Positions 28,586-36,491 of a DNA stretch of 64,000 bases are shown here, piece after piece; position 1 is the first letter of the stretch, and each line of letters opens with the position of its first letter. Source of the stretch: Providencia burhodogranariea DSM 19968 (GTDB lineage Bacteria; Pseudomonadota; Gammaproteobacteria; Enterobacterales; Enterobacteriaceae); assembly GCF_000314855.2 (NCBI RefSeq), contig NZ_KB233222.1, forward strand, positions 72,387-136,386. The letters run 5' to 3'. Under the pieces are notes generated by a model. That model made no database searches. It was not told the origin of the DNA and saw only the letters and a program-made list of their open reading frames with translations. The translations under genes and the position numbers were made by a program.

Positions 28586-28595
28586 TACTTTAATG

Positions 28596-28943
28596 CTATT
28601 TGACGTAAGCCAATAATCCTAATGAATCTCGGGCGAGAGCTTGGCATTTAAAGTCTTGAGGGAGAGGGATCCCTTTTAGGTCATTGTAACTTTCTTTGTT
28701 GAGCATCGTCATTTTTTGCGAATCATAACCTTCAAGGCTCCAATGATTACTTCGGGCAAAGTAGATAATTGCTCGTTCAATTTCCCGATCAGGGAGTTGT
28801 GAGTAGCCGCAGTCATATTTCAAGTAGATAAAAACTGCCGTCAGATCAGCGAGATCTTCTGCTTCATTAGGCGTTAACGCTTTAGCAGAGTGAGTTATTC
28901 CTAACAACGTAATGAGGTAAAAAATTACAGTAAATTTGCGCAT
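28596..28943 (-). CDS. yacC: YacC family periplasmic protein
   Basis: A 115-residue exported protein, the same length as E. coli YacC, sharing NEAEDLADLTAVFIYLKYDCGY and the C-terminal LARDSLGLLAYVK. The first 22 residues are a signal peptide (cleavage after SAKA). Two mature cysteines could form a disulphide. YacC belongs to a family once linked to pilotin or pilin secretion (PulS/OutS fold), but its own function is unproven. It is divergent from cueO, as in E. coli near the speED-yacC-cueO region. speE and speD are not in this window. Confidence 0.88.
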   Translation of the reverse strand: MRKFTVIFYLITLLGITHSAKALTPNEAEDLADLTAVFIYLKYDCGYSQLPDREIERAIIYFARSNHWSLEGYDSQKMTMLNKESYNDLKGIPLPQDFKCQALARDSLGLLAYVK

Positions 28944-29057
28944 TAAATATTCTATCTGTTTTTTAAGTCGAGTAACGTTAACATAACAATGGAATGGTTA
29001 GTCAAGTCTATTTTTCTTAAAGTCATATATTATATCCTCAATATTTATATGGTTTTC

Positions 29058-29088
29058 TTGACCTTCCTGTAGGGGGAGGCTTTATGAT
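29058..29088 (+). promoter_or_regulatory. CueR-type promoter of cueO
   Basis: A -35 TTGACC (29058-29063) and a -10 TATGAT (29083-29088) are separated by 19 bases, the over-long spacer typical of MerR-family promoters. The spacer contains the dyad GACCTTCC...GGGGGAGG, matching CueR operators. Cu(I)-CueR would distort this promoter to activate cueO. Confidence 0.85.
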
Positions 29089-29145
29089 TTTAGTTATTAC
29101 TTCGTACACCATTTTATTGATTTAATAATAAAAGGAAGGTTATCA

Positions 29146-30780
29146 ATGTTACGCCGAGATTTTATTAAATTGAGTACTATGGCCTATGCCGCTAGTGCCT
29201 TACCGCTTTGGAGCCGTATTGCTGTTGCTGCGGAAAATTATTCTACTTTAGCCATTCCTCCTTTGATTGAGCCTGATTCTCAAGGTCAAATTCAACTCGC
29301 AATTAAACAAGGTTCATCTCAATTCATTCCGGGAAAAAAAACCACAACATGGGGATATAACGGTGATTTGCTAGGCCCTGCACTCAGCCTGAAAAATGGT
29401 CAAAGTGTCAATATTAATATCGTGAACCAACTACCTGAAGAGACAACCGTGCATTGGCATGGTCTCGAAATTTCGGGGGAACAAGATGGCGGCCCTCAAG
29501 CGATTATTCGACCAAATGAAAGTCGTAAAGTCAATTTTACCATCAATCAGCCTGAAGCAACTTGTTGGTTCCATCCTCATACGCATGGAATAACGGGTTA
29601 TCAGGTTGCAATGGGATTGGCAGGTCTGGTTATTATTAAAGATGATGAAAGTAATAAACACGGCTTACCTAATACTTGGGGAGTCGATGATATTCCTGTG
29701 ATATTACAGGATAAGCGACTCAAAGAAGATGGTCAGATTGACTATCAGCTGGATGTGATGACAGCGGCAGTAGGCTGGTTTGGTGACCTCATGCTGACGA
29801 ATGGCGCGGTATTTCCCAAACACATAGCCCCAAAAGGCTGGCTGCGTTTGAGGCTTCTCAATGGCTGTAACGCACGTAGTTTAAATATTTCGATCAGTGA
29901 TGGACGCAAAATGTATGTGGTAGCGAGCGATGGTGGATTATTAGCGGAACCTATTGCGGTTACTGAACTGCCGATTTTGATGGGCGAACGTTTTGAAGTG
30001 CTTATTGATGCTTCCGATGGTCGCTCTTTTGATTTAGTTACATTACCGGTCAACCAAATGGGCATGACTATTGCGCCATTTAATCAGCCATTACCCGTGC
30101 TGCACATTGAAACGACCATGAGCGCAGGAGCTGGTGAACTACCTTCTGTCTTAGGGGCAATTCCTACTATTCCATCAGTGAAAGGGCTCAATCGTCGTCG
30201 TTTCCATTTAATGATGGATATGCGCTTGGATATGCAAGGTATGATGATGCTTCGTGAGCGCTATGGTGATCAAGCTATGGGCAACATGGGTGGGCATGGA
30301 GCGATGATGGACGGTCATATGATGTCTAGTAATAATGGCAGCGGTATGGGCATGATGAAGCATGGCAATATGAATCACAGTAATATGAGCGGTATGCCAA
30401 GCGGTAGCGGTGATACTGATGCGAATCAGTTGGATATCCATAATGCCAATACCATCAATGGCCAAGTATTCTCAATGACAGAAGCCGCTTTTGATGCGCC
30501 AATGAATCGCCAAGAAGTCTGGGTGATCTCCGGTCGTGGCGATATGATGTTGCACCCATTTCATGTGCATGGCACCCGTTTTCGTATCCTGAAAGAGAAC
30601 GGTAAACCAGTGGAACCTCACAGACAAGGCTGGAAAGATATCGTTAAAGTCGAAGGCCAAGTTAGCGAAGTGCTGGTGGAATTTAAGCACCCAGCTACGA
30701 AACAGCACCCATACATGGCACATTGCCATCTGCTAGAGCATGAGGATACGGGGATGATGATGGGGTTTACGGTGAGCTAA
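29146..30780 (+). CDS. cueO: Multicopper oxidase CueO
   Basis: CueO oxidises Cu(I) to the less toxic Cu(II) in the periplasm. The 544-residue protein begins with a Tat signal (twin Arg in LRRDFIKLS, cleavage near residue 29). Three cupredoxin domains follow, with copper motifs [21 protein letters not shown] and the type 1 site [13 protein letters not shown] (Cys about 527). A methionine- and histidine-rich insert at about residues 355-425 (for example [14 protein letters not shown]) matches the copper-sensing loop of E. coli CueO. AAGGAAGG lies before the ATG, and the CueR-type promoter lies about 60 bases further up. The stop codon is directly followed by a tandem palindromic repeat. Confidence 0.96.
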   Translation: MLRRDFIKLSTMAYAASALPLWSRIAVAAENYSTLAIPPLIEPDSQGQIQLAIKQGSSQFIPGKKTTTWGYNGDLLGPALSLKNGQSVNINIVNQLPEETTVHWHGLEISGEQDGGPQAIIRPNESRKVNFTINQPEATCWFHPHTHGITGYQVAMGLAGLVIIKDDESNKHGLPNTWGVDDIPVILQDKRLKEDGQIDYQLDVMTAAVGWFGDLMLTNGAVFPKHIAPKGWLRLRLLNGCNARSLNISISDGRKMYVVASDGGLLAEPIAVTELPILMGERFEVLIDASDGRSFDLVTLPVNQMGMTIAPFNQPLPVLHIETTMSAGAGELPSVLGAIPTIPSVKGLNRRRFHLMMDMRLDMQGMMMLRERYGDQAMGNMGGHGAMMDGHMMSSNNGSGMGMMKHGNMNHSNMSGMPSGSGDTDANQLDIHNANTINGQVFSMTEAAFDAPMNRQEVWVISGRGDMMLHPFHVHGTRFRILKENGKPVEPHRQGWKDIVKVEGQVSEVLVEFKHPATKQHPYMAHCHLLEHEDTGMMMGFTVS

Positions 30781-30785
30781 TACCC

Positions 30786-31042
30786 CATACCCGTCATACA
30801 TCGAGCTATATCGTTGTTGGCAGGTCTCAGCTACTCGGGTCACATACTTATCATCCCCGTCATACATCGAGCTATATCGTTGTTGGCAGGTCTCAGCTAC
30901 TCGGGGCACATACTTATCATCCCCGTCATACTTCGAGCTATATCGTTGTTGGCTTCTCTCAGCTACTCGGGTCACATACTTATGTATGCTCCCCGAGATA
31001 TCTTCGTTTGCCGCCTAGATATAGTTCGAATTATTTAGGGTA
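30786..31042. repeat. Palindromic repeat with three tandem left arms (66-bp period)
   Basis: Three direct copies of a 66-base unit begin with GTCATACATCGAGCTATATC or near variants at 30793, 30859 and 30925. After the third copy come the palindromic centre CATACTTATGTATG and a right arm (GCCGCCTAGATATAGTTCGA, then ATTATTTAGGGTAT) that is the inverted counterpart of the left arm. It starts immediately after the cueO stop codon. It belongs to the same family as 62288-62502 and 53154-53240. It does not encode protein; short ORFs across it are by-products of the repeat. Confidence 0.85.
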
Positions 31043-31165
31043 TGAATTCATCTCTATATCTTAGATAATTAAGAATAAATACTGATTATTTAGTGTATGA
31101 ATGAGGATCTCTATCTTAGAGAGTAAAGAATAAATACTGATTATGTCGGGTATAGGCTCAATTCT
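31043..31165. repeat. Degenerate ~58-bp direct repeat
   Basis: AAGAATAAATACTGATTAT occurs twice (about 31069 and 31126) with similar flanks (TATGAAT...CTCTATATCTTAGA and TATGAATGAGG...CTCTATCTTAGAGA). A third partial echo is at about 31155 (CTGATTATTTAG). It looks like tandem growth next to the right arm of the palindromic repeat. No function is seen. Confidence 0.5.
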
Positions 31166-31171
31166 GATTAT

Positions 31172-31474
31172 TTAGTCTAGGGATGTAATCTTTCTTTTAT
31201 CCTCTATATTCTTATCTTGGAGTTGCTTCCATTTCAGGTACTTTTCCCGCATGCAGGTTCCGCAAGGCCGGTAGTCTGCTGTAATTGCGGTTGCTTCATT
31301 CTGAAAAAATACACGCTGTTTTACGTAATGCCCTTTTGCAAGAGCACGTGCTGCGGCGGGACAGTTAAGTTGACCGTAAATTTTGTTTTTTCTATGCCCA
31401 CCCAATATTCCGGGCGTACTACTCTTATAGGAGCTGCCGTCGCGTCCCAGTAGCGTCCACGATCTTTTCATCAT
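31172..31474 (-). CDS. Stand-alone Ada-type metal-binding domain protein
   Basis: A 100-residue protein with an Ada-like zinc domain (Ada_Zn_binding type): Cys38 in YGQLNCPAAARAL and Cys71/Cys74 in ADYRPCGTCMREKYLKW. In E. coli Ada the methyl acceptor Cys38 and ligand Cys69/Cys72 are spaced very similarly. The position corresponding to ligand Cys42 is Ala here. It is the last gene of the ada-oxygenase-alkB operon, starting six bases after the alkB stop. Short proteins of this kind usually have no assigned function; a DNA-phosphotriester sensor or repair role is inferred from the domain and the operon. Confidence 0.72.
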   Translation of the reverse strand: MMKRSWTLLGRDGSSYKSSTPGILGGHRKNKIYGQLNCPAAARALAKGHYVKQRVFFQNEATAITADYRPCGTCMREKYLKWKQLQDKNIEDKRKITSLD

Positions 31475-31480
31475 GTTTTC

Positions 31481-32149
31481 TCAGATAGCACTGACTCGGC
31501 GGAACGTGAGGTTGTAACGTACGCTTTCCTGTGCAGGTGAGGGTGGGATAGCATCTTTTAGCGGCATAACGCCATGATAGTTGAGCCGAGAAGGCCCGCC
31601 CCAGACCATCACATCACCTTGCGTGAGGGGAAATCGCTTGCACGTTTGTTCTCGAGTTAGCCCACCGAACAGAAACATGGCCGGCAGTCCCAGCGAAACC
31701 GATACGATTGGCTGCGACATATCCCGTTCATTTTTATCTTGATGAAGCGTGAGTCGTGAGCCTGGGTAATACCGATTAATCAGGCAGGCGTCGGGATTGA
31801 ACCCGCTATAACCCGCCGCAGAGGATGCATCCTCCGCCAGTTGGCGTAACAACGCAGGCATCGGCGGCCAGAGCTGCCCCGTTTCCGGATCTGTTGGCGT
31901 ATATCGGTAGCCAAGCTCGTCACTTATCCAACCCAAATCACCGCAGTTAGTCATACCTACAGACATTGTGTGCCCACTAGGCGTTCTTAAATGTCTAAAT
32001 GGCGCAGCTTTCGAGAGTGCCATAATCATATCAAACAGTGCTGGTACGTATTCGGTGGCATAGCCCCGAAGAATCACTGCACCCGGTGCTAGGTTTTCCT
32101 GCCACTGTCGCGGCAGACTTTCATCATTGGCAAAGAGATCTTCTATCAT
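31481..32149 (-). CDS. alkB: DNA dioxygenase AlkB
   Basis: AlkB removes methyl groups from 1-methyladenine and 3-methylcytosine in DNA and RNA, using Fe(II), 2-oxoglutarate and oxygen. From ATG 32149 (MIEDLFANDE) the product has 222 residues, near E. coli AlkB (216). The longer frame overlaps the upstream gene with non-family residues. Iron ligands are His136 and Asp138 (LTLHQDKNE) and His192 (NYHG). 2-Oxoglutarate-binding arginines are Arg211 and Arg217 (VRYNLTFR). The start lies ten bases after the stop of the preceding oxygenase, so the genes are co-transcribed and probably translationally coupled. An ATG at 32173 that overlaps that stop is an alternative. Confidence 0.92.
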   Translation of the reverse strand: MIEDLFANDESLPRQWQENLAPGAVILRGYATEYVPALFDMIMALSKAAPFRHLRTPSGHTMSVGMTNCGDLGWISDELGYRYTPTDPETGQLWPPMPALLRQLAEDASSAAGYSGFNPDACLINRYYPGSRLTLHQDKNERDMSQPIVSVSLGLPAMFLFGGLTREQTCKRFPLTQGDVMVWGGPSRLNYHGVMPLKDAIPPSPAQESVRYNLTFRRVSAI

Positions 32150-32159
32150 TATTTTGTGC

Positions 32160-32897
32160 TCATTGTGAGTCATGGAAAATAATGCCGAGCGTGTGGCGCT
32201 GACCGCTGCGTATTTTACTGACTCCATGACGCATATTGACTCGGTATATTCCCTTTGTTCCCTGAACAGGGCGGTGATGTACGGCAAAAATTACAGCATC
32301 ACCTTTCTGGAGACGAACAACCTCGGGCCGAGTCTGCATTCGTGGGCGTTGTTCAGTCATGACAAATTCACCACCAGTAAAATCTATATCCGGCTCAGAA
32401 AGCAGAAAGGCAACTTGCAGAGGGAATACCTGTTCACCATACAAATCCTGATGCAGGCAGTTAAAATCCCCTTCCACATACTGCAACAACAGTGGTGTAG
32501 GTTTGTTCTGTCCTGCTGCATGACACCGATTAAGATAATTTTGATGCTCTGCTGGATAACGAATATCAATATCCATCAATGCATTCCATCGATTGGCGAT
32601 ATCTGCCAAAGCAGGGTACAGATTCGTTCGTAGCGTGGTGATCGTATCTGGTAGCGGATAATTAAAATACTTATATTCTCCTTTACCAAAGCCGTGTCTC
32701 GCCAGATGAATATGCGAGCGGAATCGGCCATTCTGTGGGTACATTGCTGACAGTTCGTCACAGATTTCCGGACTGAGTATCTGAGATAAGCGTACACAAC
32801 CGAATGTGGACAATTGCCCGCGGATCTCTTCCCAGTCAATATCACTGAGACGTTCAGTCAAAAGTTGTGCAGCTCCATGTCGCTTTAGTTTACTCAT
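32160..32897 (-). CDS. 2OG-Fe(II) oxygenase, alkylation-response type
   Basis: A 245-residue 2-oxoglutarate/iron oxygenase of the family often found beside ada and alkB (COG3826-like). The jelly-roll motif is CLHQDLYGE with ligands His149 and Asp151. The distal part (FAVHHRPVQG, VNMRHGVSKIRSGQRHTLGI) supplies the second His and the 2-oxoglutarate Arg, though which His binds iron I cannot say. It is not a homologue of AlkB in detail. Its start overlaps the ada stop by four bases, the mark of translational coupling. It probably repairs or modifies alkylated nucleic acid, but this is by association; the substrate is not established. Confidence 0.82.
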   Translation of the reverse strand: MSKLKRHGAAQLLTERLSDIDWEEIRGQLSTFGCVRLSQILSPEICDELSAMYPQNGRFRSHIHLARHGFGKGEYKYFNYPLPDTITTLRTNLYPALADIANRWNALMDIDIRYPAEHQNYLNRCHAAGQNKPTPLLLQYVEGDFNCLHQDLYGEQVFPLQVAFLLSEPDIDFTGGEFVMTEQRPRMQTRPEVVRLQKGDAVIFAVHHRPVQGTKGIYRVNMRHGVSKIRSGQRHTLGIIFHDSQ

Positions 32898-33958
32898 GAT
32901 ATTTTAGCCTCTTTATCTAGCAAGGCACGCTTGCGTTCGACGCCCCAGCGGTACCCTGACAGAGCACCATTATTTCTGACCACACGATGACAGGGAATGG
33001 CCACCGCCAGCATATTAGCCGCACAGGCACCGGCGACAGCACGTACCGCTTTAGGCGAACCGATGCGCTGTGCAATGTCGGCATAGCTCACGGTTGTCCC
33101 GACGGGAATGTCGCGAAGTGCCTGCCAGACACGCTGCTGAAATGCCGTACCACGGATATCCAGCGGTAACTCCAAACCCGTTTCTGGTGCATCAATAAAT
33201 CCGACTATTTGGGCAACTAATTGCTCAAACTGCGCATTTTTACCGACCAATTCAGCCTGCGGAAACTTATCCTGTAAATCTTGTAGAAGCTTGTCTGGAT
33301 CGTTTCCGAGTAGGATGGCACAAATACCTTTTACACTTTGTGCTACCAAAATATCGCCTAAAGAACAGATTCCCAGCGTGAAGTAAATCTCGGTCCCTTT
33401 ACCACCGGCACGCCAAGTCTTTGGCGTCATGCCTAACATAGCGGATGAATTTTCATAAAAACGACTGTTAGAGTTAAATCCTGCATCGAAAATCGCGTCT
33501 GTTACGCTACCAGTATCGCTGAGGACTTCACGTAATCGCCGATTTCGGTGTGCACTTGCGTAAGCTTTGGGGGTCAGGCCTGTGATTGCTTTGAACCGTC
33601 GGTGAAAATGGAATGTACTCATCCCCACATGAGTGGCGATATCGGCCAGTGTTGTATCATTGCTGTGTTCTTCAATATATCGGCAGGCTTTGGCTATTTT
33701 GGCGGCATGTTCGTTTTCCAGTTGGGGGTGGTCACGTCGTAGACGTTTACTTGGTCGATATCCATTTTCCTCAGCTGCTTCTGGTGTATCGAAAAATTCA
33801 ATATTTTCACGTTTAGGTAAACGAGTCGCTCCTGATGGTAGACAGTACACGCCAGTTGTACGGACGCCGTATACAAAATGTCCATCTGCTGCTTTATTGC
33901 GTTCGACAACAGCCTGCCAACGGATTTCGTCAGTTATCCAAGGAGATATTTTATTCAT
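32894..33958 (-). CDS. ada: Ada-like regulator/O6-methylguanine-DNA methyltransferase with altered zinc site
   Basis: A 354-residue protein collinear with E. coli Ada. It has an N-terminal phosphotriester domain (1-80), an AraC-type helix-turn-helix pair (about 85-185), and the O6-methylguanine transferase domain (about 190-354) with IPCHRVV and acceptor Cys323. In the N-domain only Cys39 (YCLPSG, equivalent to Ada Cys38) is kept. The other zinc ligands are changed: Cys42 to Gly43, Cys69 to Ser70 and Cys72 to Leu73 (YRPSKRL). Normal zinc-dependent phosphotriester sensing is therefore doubtful, while guanine repair should be intact. It is first in a four-gene operon with the oxygenase, alkB and a small Ada-type zinc protein. 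Confidence 0.9.
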   Translation of the reverse strand: MNKISPWITDEIRWQAVVERNKAADGHFVYGVRTTGVYCLPSGATRLPKRENIEFFDTPEAAEENGYRPSKRLRRDHPQLENEHAAKIAKACRYIEEHSNDTTLADIATHVGMSTFHFHRRFKAITGLTPKAYASAHRNRRLREVLSDTGSVTDAIFDAGFNSNSRFYENSSAMLGMTPKTWRAGGKGTEIYFTLGICSLGDILVAQSVKGICAILLGNDPDKLLQDLQDKFPQAELVGKNAQFEQLVAQIVGFIDAPETGLELPLDIRGTAFQQRVWQALRDIPVGTTVSYADIAQRIGSPKAVRAVAGACAANMLAVAIPCHRVVRNNGALSGYRWGVERKRALLDKEAKIS

Positions 33959-34799
33959 ATGTAATACCTGTTATCAGGGATATATCGCCGCTTTATCATG
34001 AAGTGCTAGTCCTTAGGATTGCGCATCGTGAAAAATAATTCCAGCAGTGTAGCGTGAACCTCGGTGCAATCGGTTAACACTATGCCGTATTATCGTTATC
34101 TATTTATGAAATTGTTCACTCTGGCAATATAAGACAACCATCATTTCATATTCATGTTGTTTCACGTTTGATATATGACCCAATTAATGAATTGTGTGGC
34201 TTATTATGTCTACCTGAACTGGCATAAACTATCCGTGTCTTGCTTTTCAATTTCAAGCTTGGAATAACGATCATTTCATTACTTATTTCTTTTAAAGATA
34301 ATGTCAGCGAAAAAAATACAACCACATGGTTAATTGATATTTAGTTTTGCAATATGTACTTACAGGCTTAAATAATACGCAATTGTTTGAACTGAATTAT
34401 AGAGACAAGCTAATTATTGATGGGGTTTATATGGATAAAATAATTTCTTATATAACTTATTGATTACTAAAGTATATTTTATTTTAGTATTTTTAAGTGT
34501 TGTTTATTTTATTGATATTAAATAGTTTTTTATTGTTTAACATATATTGAGAACTAAAAATCGTGACATGTCACGAACATTAAAAATAGTGATTTTTCAC
34601 AATATATTCGATTTTTGAGTATGCTCTAAACATGCTGCCATCTAGTGATAAACGATATGTTAAGGATACTACAAATATCAATTTAAGATGGTTTTGATTT
34701 CCCAGAATAATCCTTAAATAGCGTTAAAAAGTTAACATACTGATAAAATTCATCTAAGCTTAAGTTGTTACACAGCCATACACTACATTAGGAGTTCAT
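33959..34799. other. Long AT-rich region upstream of ada
   Basis: 840 bases between divergent ada and the YgdI/R lipoprotein gene hold no credible ORF. Near ada, the bottom strand at 34019-34024 reads GCGCAA, a possible core of an Ada box (E. coli AAAGCGCA), about 60 bases before the start. Two GTGA-N4-TCAC dyads at 34561-34602 are annotated separately. The rest is simple AT-rich sequence. Confidence 0.5.
34561..34602. promoter_or_regulatory. Paired GTGA-N4-TCAC dyads
   Basis: TCGTGACATGTCACGA (34561-34576) is a perfect 16-base palindrome. TAGTGATTTTTCACAA (34587-34602) is a close second copy with the same GTGA-N4-TCAC core. The centres are 26 bases apart. This spacing differs from CRP (N6). 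The sites lie about 200 bases before the lipoprotein gene. The binding protein is unknown. Confidence 0.55.
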
Positions 34800-35033
34800 A
34801 TGAAAAAGCTAACGCTAGCCGCTGCGATTCTATCATCCCTTGTAGCCTTTACTGTAACAGGTTGCTCTTCTAATCAGTCACTAAAAACCACTGATGGACG
34901 GACGATAGTCACTGATGGCAAGCCTCAGATAGATAATGATACTGGGCTGGTATCATATAAAGATGCTCAGACCGGTAAAAATGAGCAAATTAATCGCGAC
35001 CAAATTACTAACATGAGCGAGTTGGATAATTAA
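34800..35033 (+). CDS. YgdI/YgdR family lipoprotein
   Basis: A 77-residue lipoprotein. The signal peptide ends in the lipobox VTGC (Cys22), then SSNQ. The mature part holds the YgdI/YgdR (DUF903) domain with TDGRTIVTDGKPQIDNDTGL and SYKDAQTGKNEQINRDQI, close to E. coli YgdI and YgdR (72-75 residues). The second residue after Cys is Ser, so an outer-membrane location is expected. AGGAG lies six bases before the ATG. The function of these small SH3-like lipoproteins is unknown; an envelope-stress or osmotic role has been suggested for relatives. It is transcribed alone. Confidence 0.88.
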   Translation: MKKLTLAAAILSSLVAFTVTGCSSNQSLKTTDGRTIVTDGKPQIDNDTGLVSYKDAQTGKNEQINRDQITNMSELDN

Positions 35034-35074
35034 TATAATTTAAGTTTCACTAGGCTGAAATTTACATTATATAT

Positions 35075-35116
35075 ATGCCTGCTTTTAATATGTTAAATCT
35101 GATTTAAAGCAGGCAT
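35075..35116. terminator. Hairpin after the YgdI/R lipoprotein gene
   Basis: ATGCCTGCTTT and AAAGCAGGCAT form an 11-base perfect stem around an AT-rich loop of about 20 bases. It lies between converging genes. Neither side has a good T tract, so it may be a processing end rather than a classical terminator. Confidence 0.5.
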
Positions 35117-35137
35117 GCTTTGACCGAAAGGTTTTAT

Positions 35138-35398
35138 TTACTTAAGCAAAGTGAAACGTAATGCTATCACTGGAATATCAGATAAGATCCTGCCTGAACG
35201 TAGGCAAAGGTAATTAACCATTTCCTCAGCGCTTAAATCATCAGATATATCTTCATTTTCAAACCATTCGTTCAGCCAGTAAATTAGATCTGATGGATTT
35301 GCATTCGGGAAATTTATTTCAAGCAGCTCTAATGCGTCGTTTTGCATTGCTTCATCAATTCTTTGGCTTACCGGTGGCAGGATCGAGATTCTCTTCAT
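35138..35398 (-). CDS. Hypothetical 86-residue protein
   Basis: A small acidic protein (86 residues) without membrane segments or recognisable motifs; residues 33-66 are rich in Asp and Glu. Its start lies inside the end of the upstream 378-residue gene, overlapping by 44 bases in another frame. This suggests translational coupling, though the only ribosome-site candidate (TTAAG) is weak. The overlapping layout and the lack of matches I can recall leave its function open. It could be a partner of the Sel1-like protein. Confidence 0.45.
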   Translation of the reverse strand: MKRISILPPVSQRIDEAMQNDALELLEINFPNANPSDLIYWLNEWFENEDISDDLSAEEMVNYLCLRSGRILSDIPVIALRFTLLK

Positions 35399-36491
35399 TA
35401 CTTAATTTTTCAATCAGGGCTTCCGAGGGCTTTGTTATCTCTACTATCATGGTTTTTTGCTCCGGAATTACGCCATCCCATTCGGGAAGCTGGGCGGGCG
35501 GTAGCGGTACATACTTGTTCACGTCAGGGATGACCACATTGGAGACAACGAAGTTATTTTGATTGGAGGATAAAAATTGGCGATAAAGATCATAACGCCT
35601 GGCTCGTTCCTGATCAGTTTTAATGTTTAATCTTTTGCGTGTTTTCTTACTTCCACTGAACATCTCACTAAGCGATTTCCCCTGAAAAATAGCTTCTAAT
35701 AATATAGCGGAACGTGTTGAACCTGCAGAAACGCCGCGTTGTAATAATGGTATAACGCTTTCGTCAGTGCCATACCGTAGCTCAATCGCGGCAGCATTGC
35801 CCCATGCACTTTGATGCCCTTGACTAGCAGCACACAGGTAGAGTTCTTTTGCACGCAGCCAAGCATTTTTAGGTGGGTTGGGGATCGCAATGCCACTGAT
35901 AATTTGACTATCATCAAGAAATATTGCCAGCCGATTTTGTCCTTTCATACTTCCTTTCATTGCCGCTAGGTAGTAATAAGCCGTTGCTTCGCGGCTGTTC
36001 CATTTTTGTTCAAGTTCTCCAGCCTTTGCTAAATACCCACTCGCCGTTTTTTGTTGCAGTAGTTGATCTTTAAGGTTCATTATTTCATCGTCACGTAGCT
36101 GTCTACGAGCTGTTGAAAGATTGCTGTAATAACCGCTATCTGGATGATATTTATATAAAAGACTAATGAGTGCTACATAGGCAGGATGGTAATTTTTTGC
36201 CACAGCAATACGGTAGTAACGTGCTATCGCTGTGAAATCACCATCTTCTTCAGTAAAATAAAAATCTTCTGGGATCTGTTGTTCTAGGTACTGACCGTAG
36301 CGAAAGAGTGATTCAACTTCTTTGGTTGTGGGAGAGAATTGTTCGTGGGTGCAGGTAAAGGACGTTATGTTGTGGAGTTCTCTTAGCGTCTGGTCAACTT
36401 CAGCTTGAGTTAGCTCATTGCTTTGCACCTGATAGGTAAAGGTAAGTATCGTTATTGTTATAAAATAACGGATTATCCTAATTACTGTCAT
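35355..36491 (-). CDS. Exported Sel1-like / DUF6396-type protein
   Basis: A 378-residue protein with an N-terminal signal peptide (about 1-24, ending QVQSNE) and helical repeats of the Sel1/TPR type. Examples are residues about 83-99 (YRIAVAKNYHPAYVALI), 150-175 (GYLAKAGELEQKWNSREATA) and 205-225 (WLRAKELYLCAASQGHQSAW). The N-terminal FTCTHEQFSPTTKEVESLFR resembles DUF6396 proteins common in Proteus, Providencia and Acinetobacter, often multi-copy and sometimes beside type VI effectors. No effector is near, so an immunity role is only a guess. The C-terminal tail is unstructured. An 86-residue frame overlaps its end. Confidence 0.65.
   Translation of the reverse strand: MTVIRIIRYFITITILTFTYQVQSNELTQAEVDQTLRELHNITSFTCTHEQFSPTTKEVESLFRYGQYLEQQIPEDFYFTEEDGDFTAIARYYRIAVAKNYHPAYVALISLLYKYHPDSGYYSNLSTARRQLRDDEIMNLKDQLLQQKTASGYLAKAGELEQKWNSREATAYYYLAAMKGSMKGQNRLAIFLDDSQIISGIAIPNPPKNAWLRAKELYLCAASQGHQSAWGNAAAIELRYGTDESVIPLLQRGVSAGSTRSAILLEAIFQGKSLSEMFSGSKKTRKRLNIKTDQERARRYDLYRQFLSSNQNNFVVSNVVIPDVNKYVPLPPAQLPEWDGVIPEQKTMIVEITKPSEALIEKLSNEENLDPATGKPKN

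Noticed and set aside
30208-30975. Bottom-strand open frames rich in His/Met or with repeated TRVAE-like peptides behind cueO
   Set aside because: They are the antisense of the Met-rich CueO loop and of the 66-bp repeat; no start signals and composition dictated by the other strand.
30814-31038. Top-strand ORF with repeated LSYSGHILIIPVI peptides
   Set aside because: It merely translates the palindromic tandem repeat; the peptide repetition reflects DNA repetition.
32172-34038. Several open frames antisense to the oxygenase and ada genes
   Set aside because: Each lies opposite a well-conserved family protein and has no matching motif or ribosome site.
34561-34602. CRP sites
   Set aside because: The dyads have GTGA-N4-TCAC, whereas CRP needs N6 between the half-sites.
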